Of a stretch of 64,000 nucleotides of DNA, positions 11,031 to 21,216 are shown piece after piece; within the stretch, counting starts at the first letter, position 1; every line of letters starts with the position of its first letter. The stretch comes from Anagrus nilaparvatae (taxonomy: Eukaryota; Arthropoda; Insecta; Hymenoptera; Mymaridae), in the NCBI GenBank assembly GCA_022575985.1, contig JAKSXM010000014.1, forward strand, positions 13,640,001 through 13,704,000, read 5' to 3'. A program made the translations under genes and the position numbers. The notes below the pieces were generated by a model, which was not told where the DNA came from, did not search any database, and saw only the letters and a list, made by a program, of their open reading frames with translations.

Positions 11031-14000
11031 ATGACATCACAAGATCTGGCAAAGCAAATGCGATTGCTGAAATACATACAAAATTTTATTAAAAATTCTA
11101 TTGATACGGTCCCGGCAGCCAATCACACAACTGAGCACTTTGAAGCAAGATTAAGTCTGTTGGAGGATTATTGGCAAAAATTTTCAAATAATGATGAAAA
11201 TTTAGTCGGTCAAAGTGAAGAATTTGCAGAGCATGAATACTTTAAATCAGATGGTTATACAACCGGAGAGTTAGGGTATATTGCCGCTAAAGGTAGGTTA
11301 TCTCGCGAACTTAATGCTTTAAAAGCAGATGATGATAATGCATCCATACATAGCACAGATTTAACCCGTAGTATCGTTCAGGGACCGGTATATAGCTCTT
11401 ATGGTCACTCTCTTCCAAAATTGCCTATACCAAAATTCGATGGAGAACAAGCCAATTGGGAAAGCTTTCGAGAGCTGTTCTCTGCGGCTATGGCGGCCGA
11501 CCCAAGGGCCACAGATGCTGTTAAACTCCAGCATTTACTTAACAATGTGGAGGGCTCAGCAGCTCAAGCGTTAAAAGGCACAAAAGTAATAGCAGCGAAC
11601 TATAGAATAGCATGGGAAAAGTTGGAACGCAGGTATGATAATAAAAAGGTTAGGTTACATGCACATTTCGAATCTATTATAAATCTTCCAAAAGTATCCC
11701 AGAAATCAGCCGCACAATTAAGCAACTTAGTTGATAAGGTTGAGGAAGCTGTTAAAGGGCTAAAAGAACTCAAGTGTCCGGTAGAGCATTATGATCTCTG
11801 GTTAATCCACTTACTGGTCAGGAGTTTAGACAGCGATACGAGGGAAAGCTGGGCCATCCAACAGGAAAAGGAAAAGACATTCCCAAAGTATGAAGATTTG
11901 ACCTCATTTTTGGAAAGAAGAATACATAGTTTAGACGAAGCAAAAGTTGATCTTTCGGTTAAAAAATCTGATGAACAAAAGCAGAACAAATCGAAAACAA
12001 CAGTAGCCCACGTCGCTCAAAGTGCTAAAGAAAAAAAAGTATTCACTCCATGCTGGTGTTGTGATGGAAAACACTATTCAAATAGGTGTTTCAGGTATTT
12101 CAACTTAGACATTCAGGGTCGAAAAAATCTAATCCGTAAAAAGAACCGTTGCCATAATTGCTTATCAGGTGACCACGCATTTTCGGACTGCACAAGCACT
12201 TCTCGATGTTTTGAATGTAAGGGCAAGCACCATTCAACAATCCACTCTGACAACGTGCAATCGTTTGAAAGCAGCGTGCACTCAGAGCCAGGTGAGCATA
12301 CAAATGAAACGAAAGATCAAAGTGATAGCCAAACAGTTGCAAGCTGTCTAACGTCATCCCTATCCCATAGCGCTTCCTCTCGGAAAGCCATATTGTTAGC
12401 CACTGCTCAAGTTACATTAACGAATGGTACAGGGGAATCAATTTCAGTTCGAGCACTAATTGATCCATGCTCGCAAAGTTCCTTTGTGTCCCAAAGGGCA
12501 GTAGATGCATTAGGGATTAGAACCATCACGTCGAACACGTCTGTTCGCGGGGTGGGAGGAACCGTTACAGCAAGTTCGAGAAAAGAGGCTTCTTGGGTAT
12601 TAAAATCTCGAGATAACAGGTTTTCAATCAAAGTTACTGGGGTTGTGTTGGGTAAGCTAACATCAAAATTACCTCAGCGAGAGGTGATAGAGGCAAATTG
12701 GCCACATTTAAACCACATAACCCTAGCTGACCCAGACTTTAGGATCTCTAAGACCATCGATTGCATTGTCGGCGGAGATGTTTACAATCAAATAATAATG
12801 CAAGGACTTGAACTTGGACCAGCTACCTCACCTGTGGCTCAAAAAACAAAATTGGGCTGGATATTGACTGGACCAGTTCAATACAAGGAGGATCAAAACA
12901 TTGATCAATACGCCGGCGTATGTACCGAATCTTTCGCTACCTTCGAAGATCAATCTATCTCAGAAGCACTAACTAAATTTTGGGAAATTGAAAAAATCCC
13001 AAAGCAAGAATTTCTTACCCCAGAGGAACAAAAATGCGAAGAACACTTCAAAGCAACAACCTTTAGATTGGAAGACGGTAGATATGGAGTAAGACTTCCT
13101 TTTAAAGCAAATCCAGTTTTTCGAGGGTCACGTGAAATAGCAGTCAAAATGTTAGAGAAATTAAAAAAAAGATTAGCTCAAAACCCAATGCTGAAACAAG
13201 CATATGATAATTTTTTCAGAGAGTACCTACTACTGAATCATATGGAACCCGTACCAAGTGACATGCTAGACAAAACAAATGTTTTCTACATACCACACCA
13301 TGCGGTATTCCACAATAAAAAGTTTAGAGGCGTCTTTCATGCGTCAATGAAATCATACAATGGAGTTTCGCTAAATGATACATTATACGTTGGTCAAAAG
13401 TTGCAACAAGATATTATTTCGGTAATAACCCGGTGGAGATGTTACAAAGTAGTGTTCACTTGCGATATAGTAAAGATGTTTAGGCAGATAGTCATTCATC
13501 CAGATGATAGGGATTGGCTTAGAATAGTTTACGATTTTGGTCAAGGAATTCAACACTTTCGTCTCAATACAGTCACATATGGCACGGCTTCAGCACCATT
13601 TCAGTCGCTACGAGTTTTGAGACAAATAATCGAAGATAATTGCCCCGAAGACAAAGAAATGAGAGAGTTATTTTATGAATTGTCTTATGTAGACGATTTT
13701 TTCGGTGGTGCAGATACAGCTGAACAAGCTATAAAAATAAAAGTAAAATTAGTAGAACTGCTCTCCAAATGTCAAATTAAATTGGACAAATGGGCAAGTA
13801 ACGATAAAGACCTATTAAACCACCCGGAAATTAGTGGTCAAAACGAAAAAAATGTCGAGATCCCAGACGCAGTATCAGCACTAGGCTTAAAATGGTCACC
13901 TAACACGGATAGCTTTTCATTTAAAGTAAAACCGTTTATCAATAACCGGGACAAGGTCACAAAACGTAAAGTATTATCAGACTCTTCCAAACTTTTTGAT

Positions 14001-16307
14001 CCCTTAGGATGGTTGGCACCAATGTTAATAAATTTCAAAACATTCTACCAAGATTTATGGATAGATGGACTAGACTGGGACACACCCTTATCTTGCGAAC
14101 TAGAAAACAAATGGAATTTATTAAAAGAACAGGTTAAAAAGTTGGAAGAGATTAAAATTCCCAGGTGGCTAGGAGGTGTATCGAACACATCATGGTCACT
14201 ACACGGGTTCTCAGATGCCTCCAAACGAGCCTACGCGGCTTGTCTATATTATGTGCCAGAAAATGGTACACCTTACCTAATTTGTGCAAAAACTAGAGTT
14301 GCACCTGTAAACACATTAACAGTACCAAAATTGGAATTAACCGCAGCCAAATTCTTAGCAGAACTTATAGAATTCGCTTTGCCGAGCTTTACTGTAAAAC
14401 CTACTGAAATTCATTGCTGGAGTGATTCTAGAAATGTACTTTGCTTGCTTAAAAGTTTTCCCGCTAAGCTAGGAGTTTTTGACGGTAATAGAGTAAGCAA
14501 AATTATTACGACTTTACCAGAAGTAAGATGGAAATACGTTCCTACGAATGACAACCCAGCTGATTGTGCATCAAGAGGTATAACAGCTGAAGCATTAAAT
14601 CAGTTCTCCTTATGGTGGCAAGGGCCAAATTGGTTACCAAATAAAGATAATTGGCCTAAGCAACTCTGTTTATCTAAGGAAAACCCCGATGAATTACCCT
14701 TAGTGGCCCTTTTATCTGAAAAAACTGAACCTGATCGAAATGAGTGGATAACAAGATTCTCAAACTACAAGAGAGCAAGAAGAGTTACAGCTTATTGTTT
14801 ACGATTCGAAAATCTGAAAGGGAAATCGCAATCATCTTTAACCACAGAAGAACGAATGCGTCTCGATAATCGAAAAAATAGGTTGCATTCACCATATCCA
14901 GACTTACTAACAGCAGAAGAATTAATCACAGCTGAAAGGCGTCTGATACAGCTGGATCAAGACAAGTATTTCAAAATTGAGCTGGATCTGCTCAGGAAAA
15001 ATAAAAAGATTCCCACAAAAAGCAAACTAGCGAATCTTAAACCCGTATTAGATAAATATGGAATTTTACGAGCCAGTAGTAGATTATTAGAATGCTCGTA
15101 TTTAACTAACAACGAAAAGGAGCCAATGATACTGGACAAAAGAAGCCACCTTGCTCGGATCATTGTACACGATGAACACATCAACACTTTACACGAAGGC
15201 CCACAATTAGTTCTATCTAGAATTTCAAGGAAATTTTTGATTATCCATGGCAAAAGATTGATCACTTCGATGCTATGCAAATGCGTTAAGTGCCTTCGGT
15301 ATTCAGGTAAACCCTTATACCAGCAAATGGCTCCATTACCTAAGTATAGACTTGAATTCGAGTACCCTTTTGCGACCACAGGAGTCGATTACGCAGGACC
15401 AATCAAAGTTACGCCATCGAAGGGGAGGGGTAGAACCTCCACCAAGGGCTACATAGCAATTTTCATTTGCCTCGTAACCAAAGCGGTACATGTTGAAATT
15501 GTCTCAGACCTTACTTCACAAACTTTCTTAGCAGCATTTGAAAGATTTTATTCAAGACGTAATCTTCCGAAGTCAATGTACAGCGACAATGGTACGACGT
15601 TTCATGGCGCCGAAAAGGAAATCAAAGAATTGTTTTCATCAAAGTCACCCTTTATGAGAAAGGTCCAAGAATACACTGGTAATATCGGTATCACATGGAA
15701 ATTCACACCTCCCTATGGACCCCACTTTGGTGGCATATGGGAAGCGGCAGTCAAGTCCTTTAAGAGGCACTTTAAGAGAGTGATTGGAGAATCAACATTT
15801 ACGTTTGAAGAACTTCACACGTTAGCAGCACAGATAGAAGTGTGTCTAAATTCACGTCCCATATGTTCCATAAGTGTGGATAATCGAGACCCTGTTCCCC
15901 TAACACCAGGACATTTTTTAGTTGGAAGACCGCTCATGACTCTACCTCCATCATCTGAAGAGGACGATATAAAGAGGAGTTACCAATCTAGGTGGCTGCA
16001 CTTGTTAGCCTTAAAAAATAATTTTTGGAAACAGTGGAAAAAGGAAGCACTCCATCAAATGAGTCAAAGAAATAAATGGCAATTTCCTCAAAGAAACTTG
16101 CAGGTTGACGATTTAGTAATCATGCAGGAGGATTCAACACCACCATCAGTTTGGCCATTAGGAAGAGTAATCGAAACTCATCCTGATAAGGCAGGTTTGG
16201 TAAGAGTGGTAACTATAAAAACTCAAAATTCAACGTACACACGCCCAATAAATAAACTGATATATTTGCCGATTGAAAACCCGCCTACACAAACCTTGTT
16301 AAAATAA
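11031..16307 (+). CDS. BEL/Pao Gag-Pol polyprotein (gag, protease, RT, RNase H, integrase)
   Basis: An intact 1758-residue frame. Domains in order: Gag-like DUF1759 region, about 127-290; zinc knuckles near 341 (CWCCDGKHYSNRC), 374 (CHNCLSGDHAFSDC) and 393; aspartic protease (DUF1758) with D478 in ALIDPCSQSSF; reverse transcriptase with YVDD at 886-889; RNase H with D1062 in FSDASKRAY; an HHCC integrase zinc finger about 1383-1424; integrase core with D1453 (TGVDYAGP), D1519 (SDNGTTF) and E1571 (GGIWEAAVK); and a C-terminal DUF5641-like part. The protein would assemble particles, copy the RNA to DNA and insert it. The protease triplet is DPC rather than the usual D-S/T-G; such variation occurs in the BEL group but activity is not certain. 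All other catalytic residues that I can see are present. The ATG chosen is the first in a long frame after the leader. Confidence 0.96.
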   Translation: MTSQDLAKQMRLLKYIQNFIKNSIDTVPAANHTTEHFEARLSLLEDYWQKFSNNDENLVGQSEEFAEHEYFKSDGYTTGELGYIAAKGRLSRELNALKADDDNASIHSTDLTRSIVQGPVYSSYGHSLPKLPIPKFDGEQANWESFRELFSAAMAADPRATDAVKLQHLLNNVEGSAAQALKGTKVIAANYRIAWEKLERRYDNKKVRLHAHFESIINLPKVSQKSAAQLSNLVDKVEEAVKGLKELKCPVEHYDLWLIHLLVRSLDSDTRESWAIQQEKEKTFPKYEDLTSFLERRIHSLDEAKVDLSVKKSDEQKQNKSKTTVAHVAQSAKEKKVFTPCWCCDGKHYSNRCFRYFNLDIQGRKNLIRKKNRCHNCLSGDHAFSDCTSTSRCFECKGKHHSTIHSDNVQSFESSVHSEPGEHTNETKDQSDSQTVASCLTSSLSHSASSRKAILLATAQVTLTNGTGESISVRALIDPCSQSSFVSQRAVDALGIRTITSNTSVRGVGGTVTASSRKEASWVLKSRDNRFSIKVTGVVLGKLTSKLPQREVIEANWPHLNHITLADPDFRISKTIDCIVGGDVYNQIIMQGLELGPATSPVAQKTKLGWILTGPVQYKEDQNIDQYAGVCTESFATFEDQSISEALTKFWEIEKIPKQEFLTPEEQKCEEHFKATTFRLEDGRYGVRLPFKANPVFRGSREIAVKMLEKLKKRLAQNPMLKQAYDNFFREYLLLNHMEPVPSDMLDKTNVFYIPHHAVFHNKKFRGVFHASMKSYNGVSLNDTLYVGQKLQQDIISVITRWRCYKVVFTCDIVKMFRQIVIHPDDRDWLRIVYDFGQGIQHFRLNTVTYGTASAPFQSLRVLRQIIEDNCPEDKEMRELFYELSYVDDFFGGADTAEQAIKIKVKLVELLSKCQIKLDKWASNDKDLLNHPEISGQNEKNVEIPDAVSALGLKWSPNTDSFSFKVKPFINNRDKVTKRKVLSDSSKLFDPLGWLAPMLINFKTFYQDLWIDGLDWDTPLSCELENKWNLLKEQVKKLEEIKIPRWLGGVSNTSWSLHGFSDASKRAYAACLYYVPENGTPYLICAKTRVAPVNTLTVPKLELTAAKFLAELIEFALPSFTVKPTEIHCWSDSRNVLCLLKSFPAKLGVFDGNRVSKIITTLPEVRWKYVPTNDNPADCASRGITAEALNQFSLWWQGPNWLPNKDNWPKQLCLSKENPDELPLVALLSEKTEPDRNEWITRFSNYKRARRVTAYCLRFENLKGKSQSSLTTEERMRLDNRKNRLHSPYPDLLTAEELITAERRLIQLDQDKYFKIELDLLRKNKKIPTKSKLANLKPVLDKYGILRASSRLLECSYLTNNEKEPMILDKRSHLARIIVHDEHINTLHEGPQLVLSRISRKFLIIHGKRLITSMLCKCVKCLRYSGKPLYQQMAPLPKYRLEFEYPFATTGVDYAGPIKVTPSKGRGRTSTKGYIAIFICLVTKAVHVEIVSDLTSQTFLAAFERFYSRRNLPKSMYSDNGTTFHGAEKEIKELFSSKSPFMRKVQEYTGNIGITWKFTPPYGPHFGGIWEAAVKSFKRHFKRVIGESTFTFEELHTLAAQIEVCLNSRPICSISVDNRDPVPLTPGHFLVGRPLMTLPPSSEEDDIKRSYQSRWLHLLALKNNFWKQWKKEALHQMSQRNKWQFPQRNLQVDDLVIMQEDSTPPSVWPLGRVIETHPDKAGLVRVVTIKTQNSTYTRPINKLIYLPIENPPTQTLLK

Positions 16308-16839
16308 TATCGGTCATTATCAAGTCTTATAATCATTATAATTTATCATTTTATTCATTTTATAACTTTAAAGGAATTTCTAATCAATATACATAATTTC
16401 TCTTCTCTAAATCCCAATTCTGTAACTTCATACATGTATGACTTAAAATGAGCAATATTTTCTTTTATTTATTACATTTGTTATAAATTGAGTACGGTTG
16501 TTAAAATTAACTATAGAACGAATATTAATATTTTAATTTTAAATAAAAGACTAAACTTAGCAAAACACATATTAGATCATGTAATAGATTATTGTAAACT
16601 AACATAAGATCAATATACATAATAAGGCTAAAATAAAAAATAGCAAACTTTGAAATTTAAGTTGTTGATTTGTAAATCTTATTAAAACATTTGACTACTT
16701 TATTTTTATTCAATTCTATTTATACAGTATAATATACATAGATCTATTAAAATTAAGTCAAATGATTTGATACGATAAGTTATATATGCTTTACCTATAA
16801 CAGTTGAACATAAGTCAGATATTGCAGATCACAGTTCTG
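16308..16839 (+). other. BEL/Pao 3' untranslated region
   Basis: AT-rich sequence between the polyprotein stop and the polypurine tract, with no further open frame such as an envelope gene. Confidence 0.7.
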
Positions 16840-16853
16840 CAAGGGAGGCGGTA
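16840..16853 (+). promoter_or_regulatory. Polypurine tract
   Basis: The purine-rich AAGGGAGGCGG stretch lies directly before the 3' LTR and would prime plus-strand synthesis. Confidence 0.75.
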
Positions 16854-17145
16854 TGTTCAGTTATTATAGTACTTCTAATTTTTACGTTAAAAGACGGCGC
16901 TTCACGCACGCTTTTAGTAATTAATATTAAAGAGAGGGATTAAAAGGACCCACGATTGATCGATGTCTTTTAGCTCCTCTCTCTTCCGTTTTACTCTTTT
17001 GTACGACCGGTCACGCGTTAATAATTAATCTCTTATATATATAAAGATTGTATTCAAGATGTATTCACTTTAATAAAGATTCACATTAAGATATTATTAA
17101 GTTAATTATTGTGTGTAATTTATTTTATTGCATAATAACTAAATA
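16854..17145 (+). repeat. 3' LTR of BEL/Pao element
   Basis: 292 bp, identical by eye to the 5' LTR, including the polyadenylation signal at 17072-17077. It is followed by the duplicated GGCTC. Confidence 0.95.
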
Positions 17146-17988
17146 GGCTCTTAGCATGGGAGAATTCCACCTCGAGTACAGCGACGTAGCCGATTAAAGG
17201 TAGTCGCGAATCCCGCTAAATCATGACTGTAGATTGTTTTTTCTGGTTTAGTAATGTGTGAAGGTACGGCCAGAATACTCCGCAACACTAGACAAGCTCT
17301 CTGAGAACATCTAGGCCGCCTTTATAAACAGGGCTCTGTCCCTTCGCTTCTTAATTAGGTACTTGTACCATCGTGCACCCAAGTAAGTGCCGCAGAAAGC
17401 CGTCATGTGTTCCCGAGGATTCTGGCTGGGAGCATTATTCTGGAATGAACTTATGGGGGGTCTTTGGATCATTCAGAAACGACTTCCAGATTAGTTCTCC
17501 CCCTGTCTCACGACGGGTTAGAATATCGCGAGATGGTAAGCAACCATAGTGGTAAACATTCACCATATTGTAACCCTGCCCACACGACGGGTCAAGAATG
17601 ACCGTGTGATGCTAGACATATATGGAGCGAAGGTGAATATTCTCCCATCTGCAGGACTGACATTGATCAACCCCCCGGGACCGGTACCCAGGGTGTTGAT
17701 CGTTGAAAAACCGAAAACCAATCCCACTAATTATAACTTTTTTCTTTTCAATTCTACTTAAAGTTATACCAACAATAATTCTTTTTACAGGCTAAAAAAG
17801 CGGCTTGATGCTGCCGATCATCGTGGCTCGCGGTGGTCGGCCCTCCGGATTGGGATGGCAACCTCCGTAGAGGTTACAGGTCAAAAACTGGGAACTGCAC
17901 CTCCAGGCCGCCGGATAGTACAGGAGCCCGGAGCTGTCTAGCTAACTGGTCTGGCTGCTCTAAGAGGAGAAAATATTTTAAAAAAATT
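17146..17988 (+). mobile_element. R1-like LINE 5' leader, right part
   Basis: Continuation of the GC-rich leader after the BEL insertion. It contains a third diverged subrepeat (about 17290-17340, GGCCGCCTTTATAAACAGG). The small open frames at 17549-17761 and 17833-18063 are interrupted and not convincing on their own. The region leads into ORF1 at about 17992. Confidence 0.45.
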
Positions 17989-17991
17989 ATG

Positions 17992-18738
17992 ATGAAGCAA
18001 AATAATAATGATCAGGTTCAAAGCGTGCAGGAACCGCCACAGAACACCGAACAGGGCTCTTAAGCCCTACTAAATTCAAATGCAGCTGACCAAGCAGATC
18101 AAATGAGGCTGGATAGGCTAAAAGTGACGCCTAAATGGAGCACTCGCCTGTACAGGTTAATGAAACACGATGACATGGAAGATGTACTTGCAAGATATGG
18201 GGATGTCCAACAGACCTTTAAAAGAACCCAGGCGGGTAAAGGTCTGGAGGCTATAAAAGAAGGATTTGATGCTGAAAAAGGATATTACGGCAAACTTCTG
18301 GAGGCCATAATTGACATGGAGTATCATTTTGGCTATGTTCAGAAGAACGCGAGCATGGTGATAAAAAATGGAGTCCAGAAGTTTGCCAGCGTAGTAGAGC
18401 AGCTGGTATTGATTAAGGAGCGGCAAACTAAAGCAATATTAGCGATACATGAAGCCCTCCTTAAAGAAATGAACGGAAAAGGCCCACTTAAGAGGCTCCG
18501 ATCGGTATCCTCCCCTGATAGCTCACCAGAAACTGTGCACACGGCAAAAAAGACGAGCGAAGACCCTCCTTTGGAAGGAAATTTATTCGACCAGGAACGG
18601 CAAGATGAAGAGCGCTCAATAACCGAAAAGAATAGGAAGGAAGTAGATGAGCAAAGGAGGAAGAAAAAATTGCTTCAGGAAGAGGCAAACAGAAAGAGGC
18701 TGCAACATCAACGCGAAGCGAAGTATTTACAACGCTAA
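17992..18738 (+). pseudogene. LINE ORF1-like coiled-coil protein, one in-frame stop
   Basis: One reading frame runs from the ATG at 17992, through a TAA at 18061-18063, to a stop after 18735. The ATG-initiated part after the stop is 211 residues (18103-18738). Its first half is of mixed, helix-rich composition. Its last ~55 residues are extremely charged (Glu/Arg/Lys), as in a coiled coil (for example DEERSITEKNRKEVDEQRR). Position downstream of a LINE-type leader suggests ORF1, the RNA-binding protein of an R1-like element, but I see no zinc knuckle. The frame ends at the point where an inverted RT fragment begins, so it is probably cut short. The function is inferred from context only. Confidence 0.45.
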
Positions 18739-19410
18739 CAGGTCGATGGGTATGACCGATGCAACTACCTGGATCGCCTCGAGCGATACCGTATGGTACG
18801 CGCAGGCGATCCTCAGGGCCGCTTGCCGCTGCACAGACGATATTTTATGTCTGTGCTTGGAAAATTTGGTGATATCCACCCAGATCTCAGATCCGTAAAT
18901 CAGGACAGAGTTGACAACGGACATCAACAATCTTGGCTTCCTGGGTTTGGGCCCTCCTATGTTGGCCATGAGCCTTGACAAGGAAGATGCGACCGACGCG
19001 GCCTTCTCACTCGACCTCTGAAATTGTTCCCAGAAGTTCAGCTTGTTATCAAGCAGAACTCCCAGGTACTTAACCGATGTCTTGGCTTGGATCGTGTGAG
19101 GGTTTCCACCATCATCGACATTTGCATCGATGTCCGAGGAAATTGTTCGACGGGTCAGCAGTACGATCTCCGTTTTTGGGATCGCGAGCTGGAGCCCGTG
19201 CTCGCCCATCCAGAGGTTGATCTGTCTCATGACTAGATTCAACCTCTCCTGGGTTACCTGCATGTCCCTGCCGGTGATGGTCAGGGCCACGTCGTCCGCG
19301 TACCCGATCAGGGAAGCACCTTCCGGGAGGTTAACGCGCAACAGGCCGTCGTAAAAGGCATTCCACAGGTCCGGTCCGAGAACCGAACCTTGGGCAATGC
19401 CTAAGCCCTT
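18739..19410 (-). pseudogene. R1-clade LINE reverse transcriptase fragment
   Basis: The minus-strand frame reads from the RT motif GIAQGSVLGPDLWNAFYDG (about 19405) through GYADDVALTITGR (YADD at 19291-19302) and KYLGVLLDNKLNFWEQF to VIPIDLLAL, where it stops at about 18727. This is the palm/thumb part of an R1-like ORF2. The N-terminal endonuclease and the C-terminus are missing. GC content is much higher than in the surroundings. It lies tail to tail with the plus-strand ORF1-like frame, with the junction at about 18739. This could be an inversion within one LINE (as in twin priming) or two separate insertions. Confidence 0.85.
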
Positions 19411-19691
19411 TCTACAACATATTAAAAGTCGATATAAAATCTAGTCTATCACACATCTACACAATATAACTTTTAAAGATAGACTATATTTAATATTAAC
19501 TTTTAATCAAAATAATGTAGAAAAGGTTTAAATAAAATGTTAAAAGTCTATATGAAAATATTTATAATGTTGTATTTAATGTTATATGAACTAAATTTTT
19601 GTTATATCAATATAATTTTGAATAAAAATAAATTGATTTCAAAAATAATGAAGAAATAAATTAAAAAATAATTTTGTGTATACTTTTATTA
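19411..19691. other. AT-rich spacer
   Basis: Very AT-rich, with no gene or repeat that I can support. Confidence 0.4.
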
Positions 19692-20859
19692 TAGAGCGAA
19701 GCTCTACCTTAACGGATGCAAAAATTGACACCTTGTGGGCACAATATCTCAACAACGATTCATCGGATTACTTTCACTTTTTATAACTGTATTTCTTTTA
19801 TCGAGTTGATGGAACCTATAGTTTTTGGACCCAATCTGCTATTTTTAAAAACATGTTTATTTTTGTATTTTCGCTTCACAGAGGTGAAAAACCTTATAAA
19901 TGTCAACTGCGCAATAAATTTCATAGCTTTTGTATAAAATTTGCATCGATCAAATATCATACAAATGCAAAATCACACAAGATACTATACTTTTAGGCAC
20001 GATCACCTTATGTATGCAATAAATAGATGAAATCGTGCTTTGTAAGTTTGTCAGGTCAAAAAACGAAAGTTTCAAAATTGTCCAATTCGCGAAGAAATTT
20101 GGTTTCCAAGTCATTCCGATGCCTGCACATGCTTTTACTGACTTGGTGTGTTAGGGATGCATGTTCGAGAAAGTGTATCTTCAATATCTTAGAACCTACT
20201 CGATGAATCAAAAATCCCTTAGACCAAATTTTTTGAAATCTTATCTAGTTCCAGGGTTTTCAATTTCAAGTGATTTTATAAAGTCCTTGCAGAGAAATGT
20301 CCAAAAAACTGATTGCAGATATCAAAAAAAATTATGAGAAAAATTATAAAGATGGTGAAAAGTGAATTGTTTTTGAATTTAAGAGCCAAAATACCAAAAA
20401 ATTAAAATATAAATTATGCATATTTTGGGCTAATCTAAAAATCTAATCTATTCCGGGGTGTCATAGTTTAAGTTTTTTTTTTTTTTCAAAAATTGGTTCT
20501 TCTAGAGCACGCGACTAAAAAAATTAGAATACAAAAGTAGGTATGCTTTGATTCTGAAACACGCAATCTGGGGTACAAAGCAGAGGACATGACATCAACA
20601 AGAACTACCCCATTGTAAATGTTTTTTTGAAATATTTTGAAAGCACAGGTAAAATTATCTAATTAACTGCCTTTTTTGAAGAAAGGGTCAGAAAATTGGA
20701 ATTGGAATTCAATAAAGCTCTAATTGGGCTATAAGACTAATTATAGGATGTGAAAACTTAACCTCTAAAAAGGTTTATTTATATTACATTAATGCTAAGC
20801 AACATTACAATACAATCGCTATTCTTATAATTTGTAATTATCACCTCTACTAGATGTTA

Positions 20860-21100
20860 AGATTCTAAACCCAAATTATTCTGATTTTGTAAACCTGTAT
20901 TATTCTAATTTCTTAAATCGAAATTATTCTACGTTCTTCAACTCGAATTATTACAAGTCACTAAGCCCGGGTTATTTTAAAACCCTAAAGTTGAATTTTT
21001 CTATGCCTCTAAAAGTAAATTATTCTAAGTCCCTAAGTAGATATTATTTTAAGTCCCTAACCCCGGATTATTCTAAATGCCTAAACCGAAATTTGTCCAA
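20860..21100. repeat. ~28-30-bp short tandem repeats inside element A
   Basis: Degenerate units of the form AAGTCCCTAA followed by about eight variable bases and ATTATTCT. Element B has the matching array at about 61330-61500. Internal short tandem arrays are common in DINE-1-like elements. Confidence 0.6.
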
Positions 21101-21216
21101 GTACCATTGGACCTTCCCCCCTTAAATCAGACACATTTGACCCCCTTTTGGATTTTTTGATTCACGAGTTACCCCTCCTTATAAACGAGTTCTTTTGAAT
21201 GTGTTATAAACATATA

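Larger units (their letters stand above)
9235..17145 (+). mobile_element. Complete BEL/Pao LTR retrotransposon, 7911 bp
   Basis: The order is 5' LTR, initiator-Met primer binding site, long leader, single gag-pol frame, 3' untranslated region, polypurine tract, 3' LTR. Both LTRs are 292 bp and I found no difference between them. The element is flanked by the 5-bp duplication GGCTC and the 1758-codon frame has no stop. Identical LTRs and an open frame imply a very recent insertion that may still be capable of transposition. It sits inside the leader of an R1-like LINE, so it is younger than that copy. There is no envelope-like second frame. Confidence 0.95.

Noticed and set aside
11789..15379. 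Several minus-strand and shifted frames inside the BEL polyprotein
   Set aside because: They are shadows of a long, well-supported plus-strand gene.
18157..18688. Minus-strand frames opposite the ORF1-like gene
   Set aside because: They are complements of a coiled-coil coding frame and lack features of their own.
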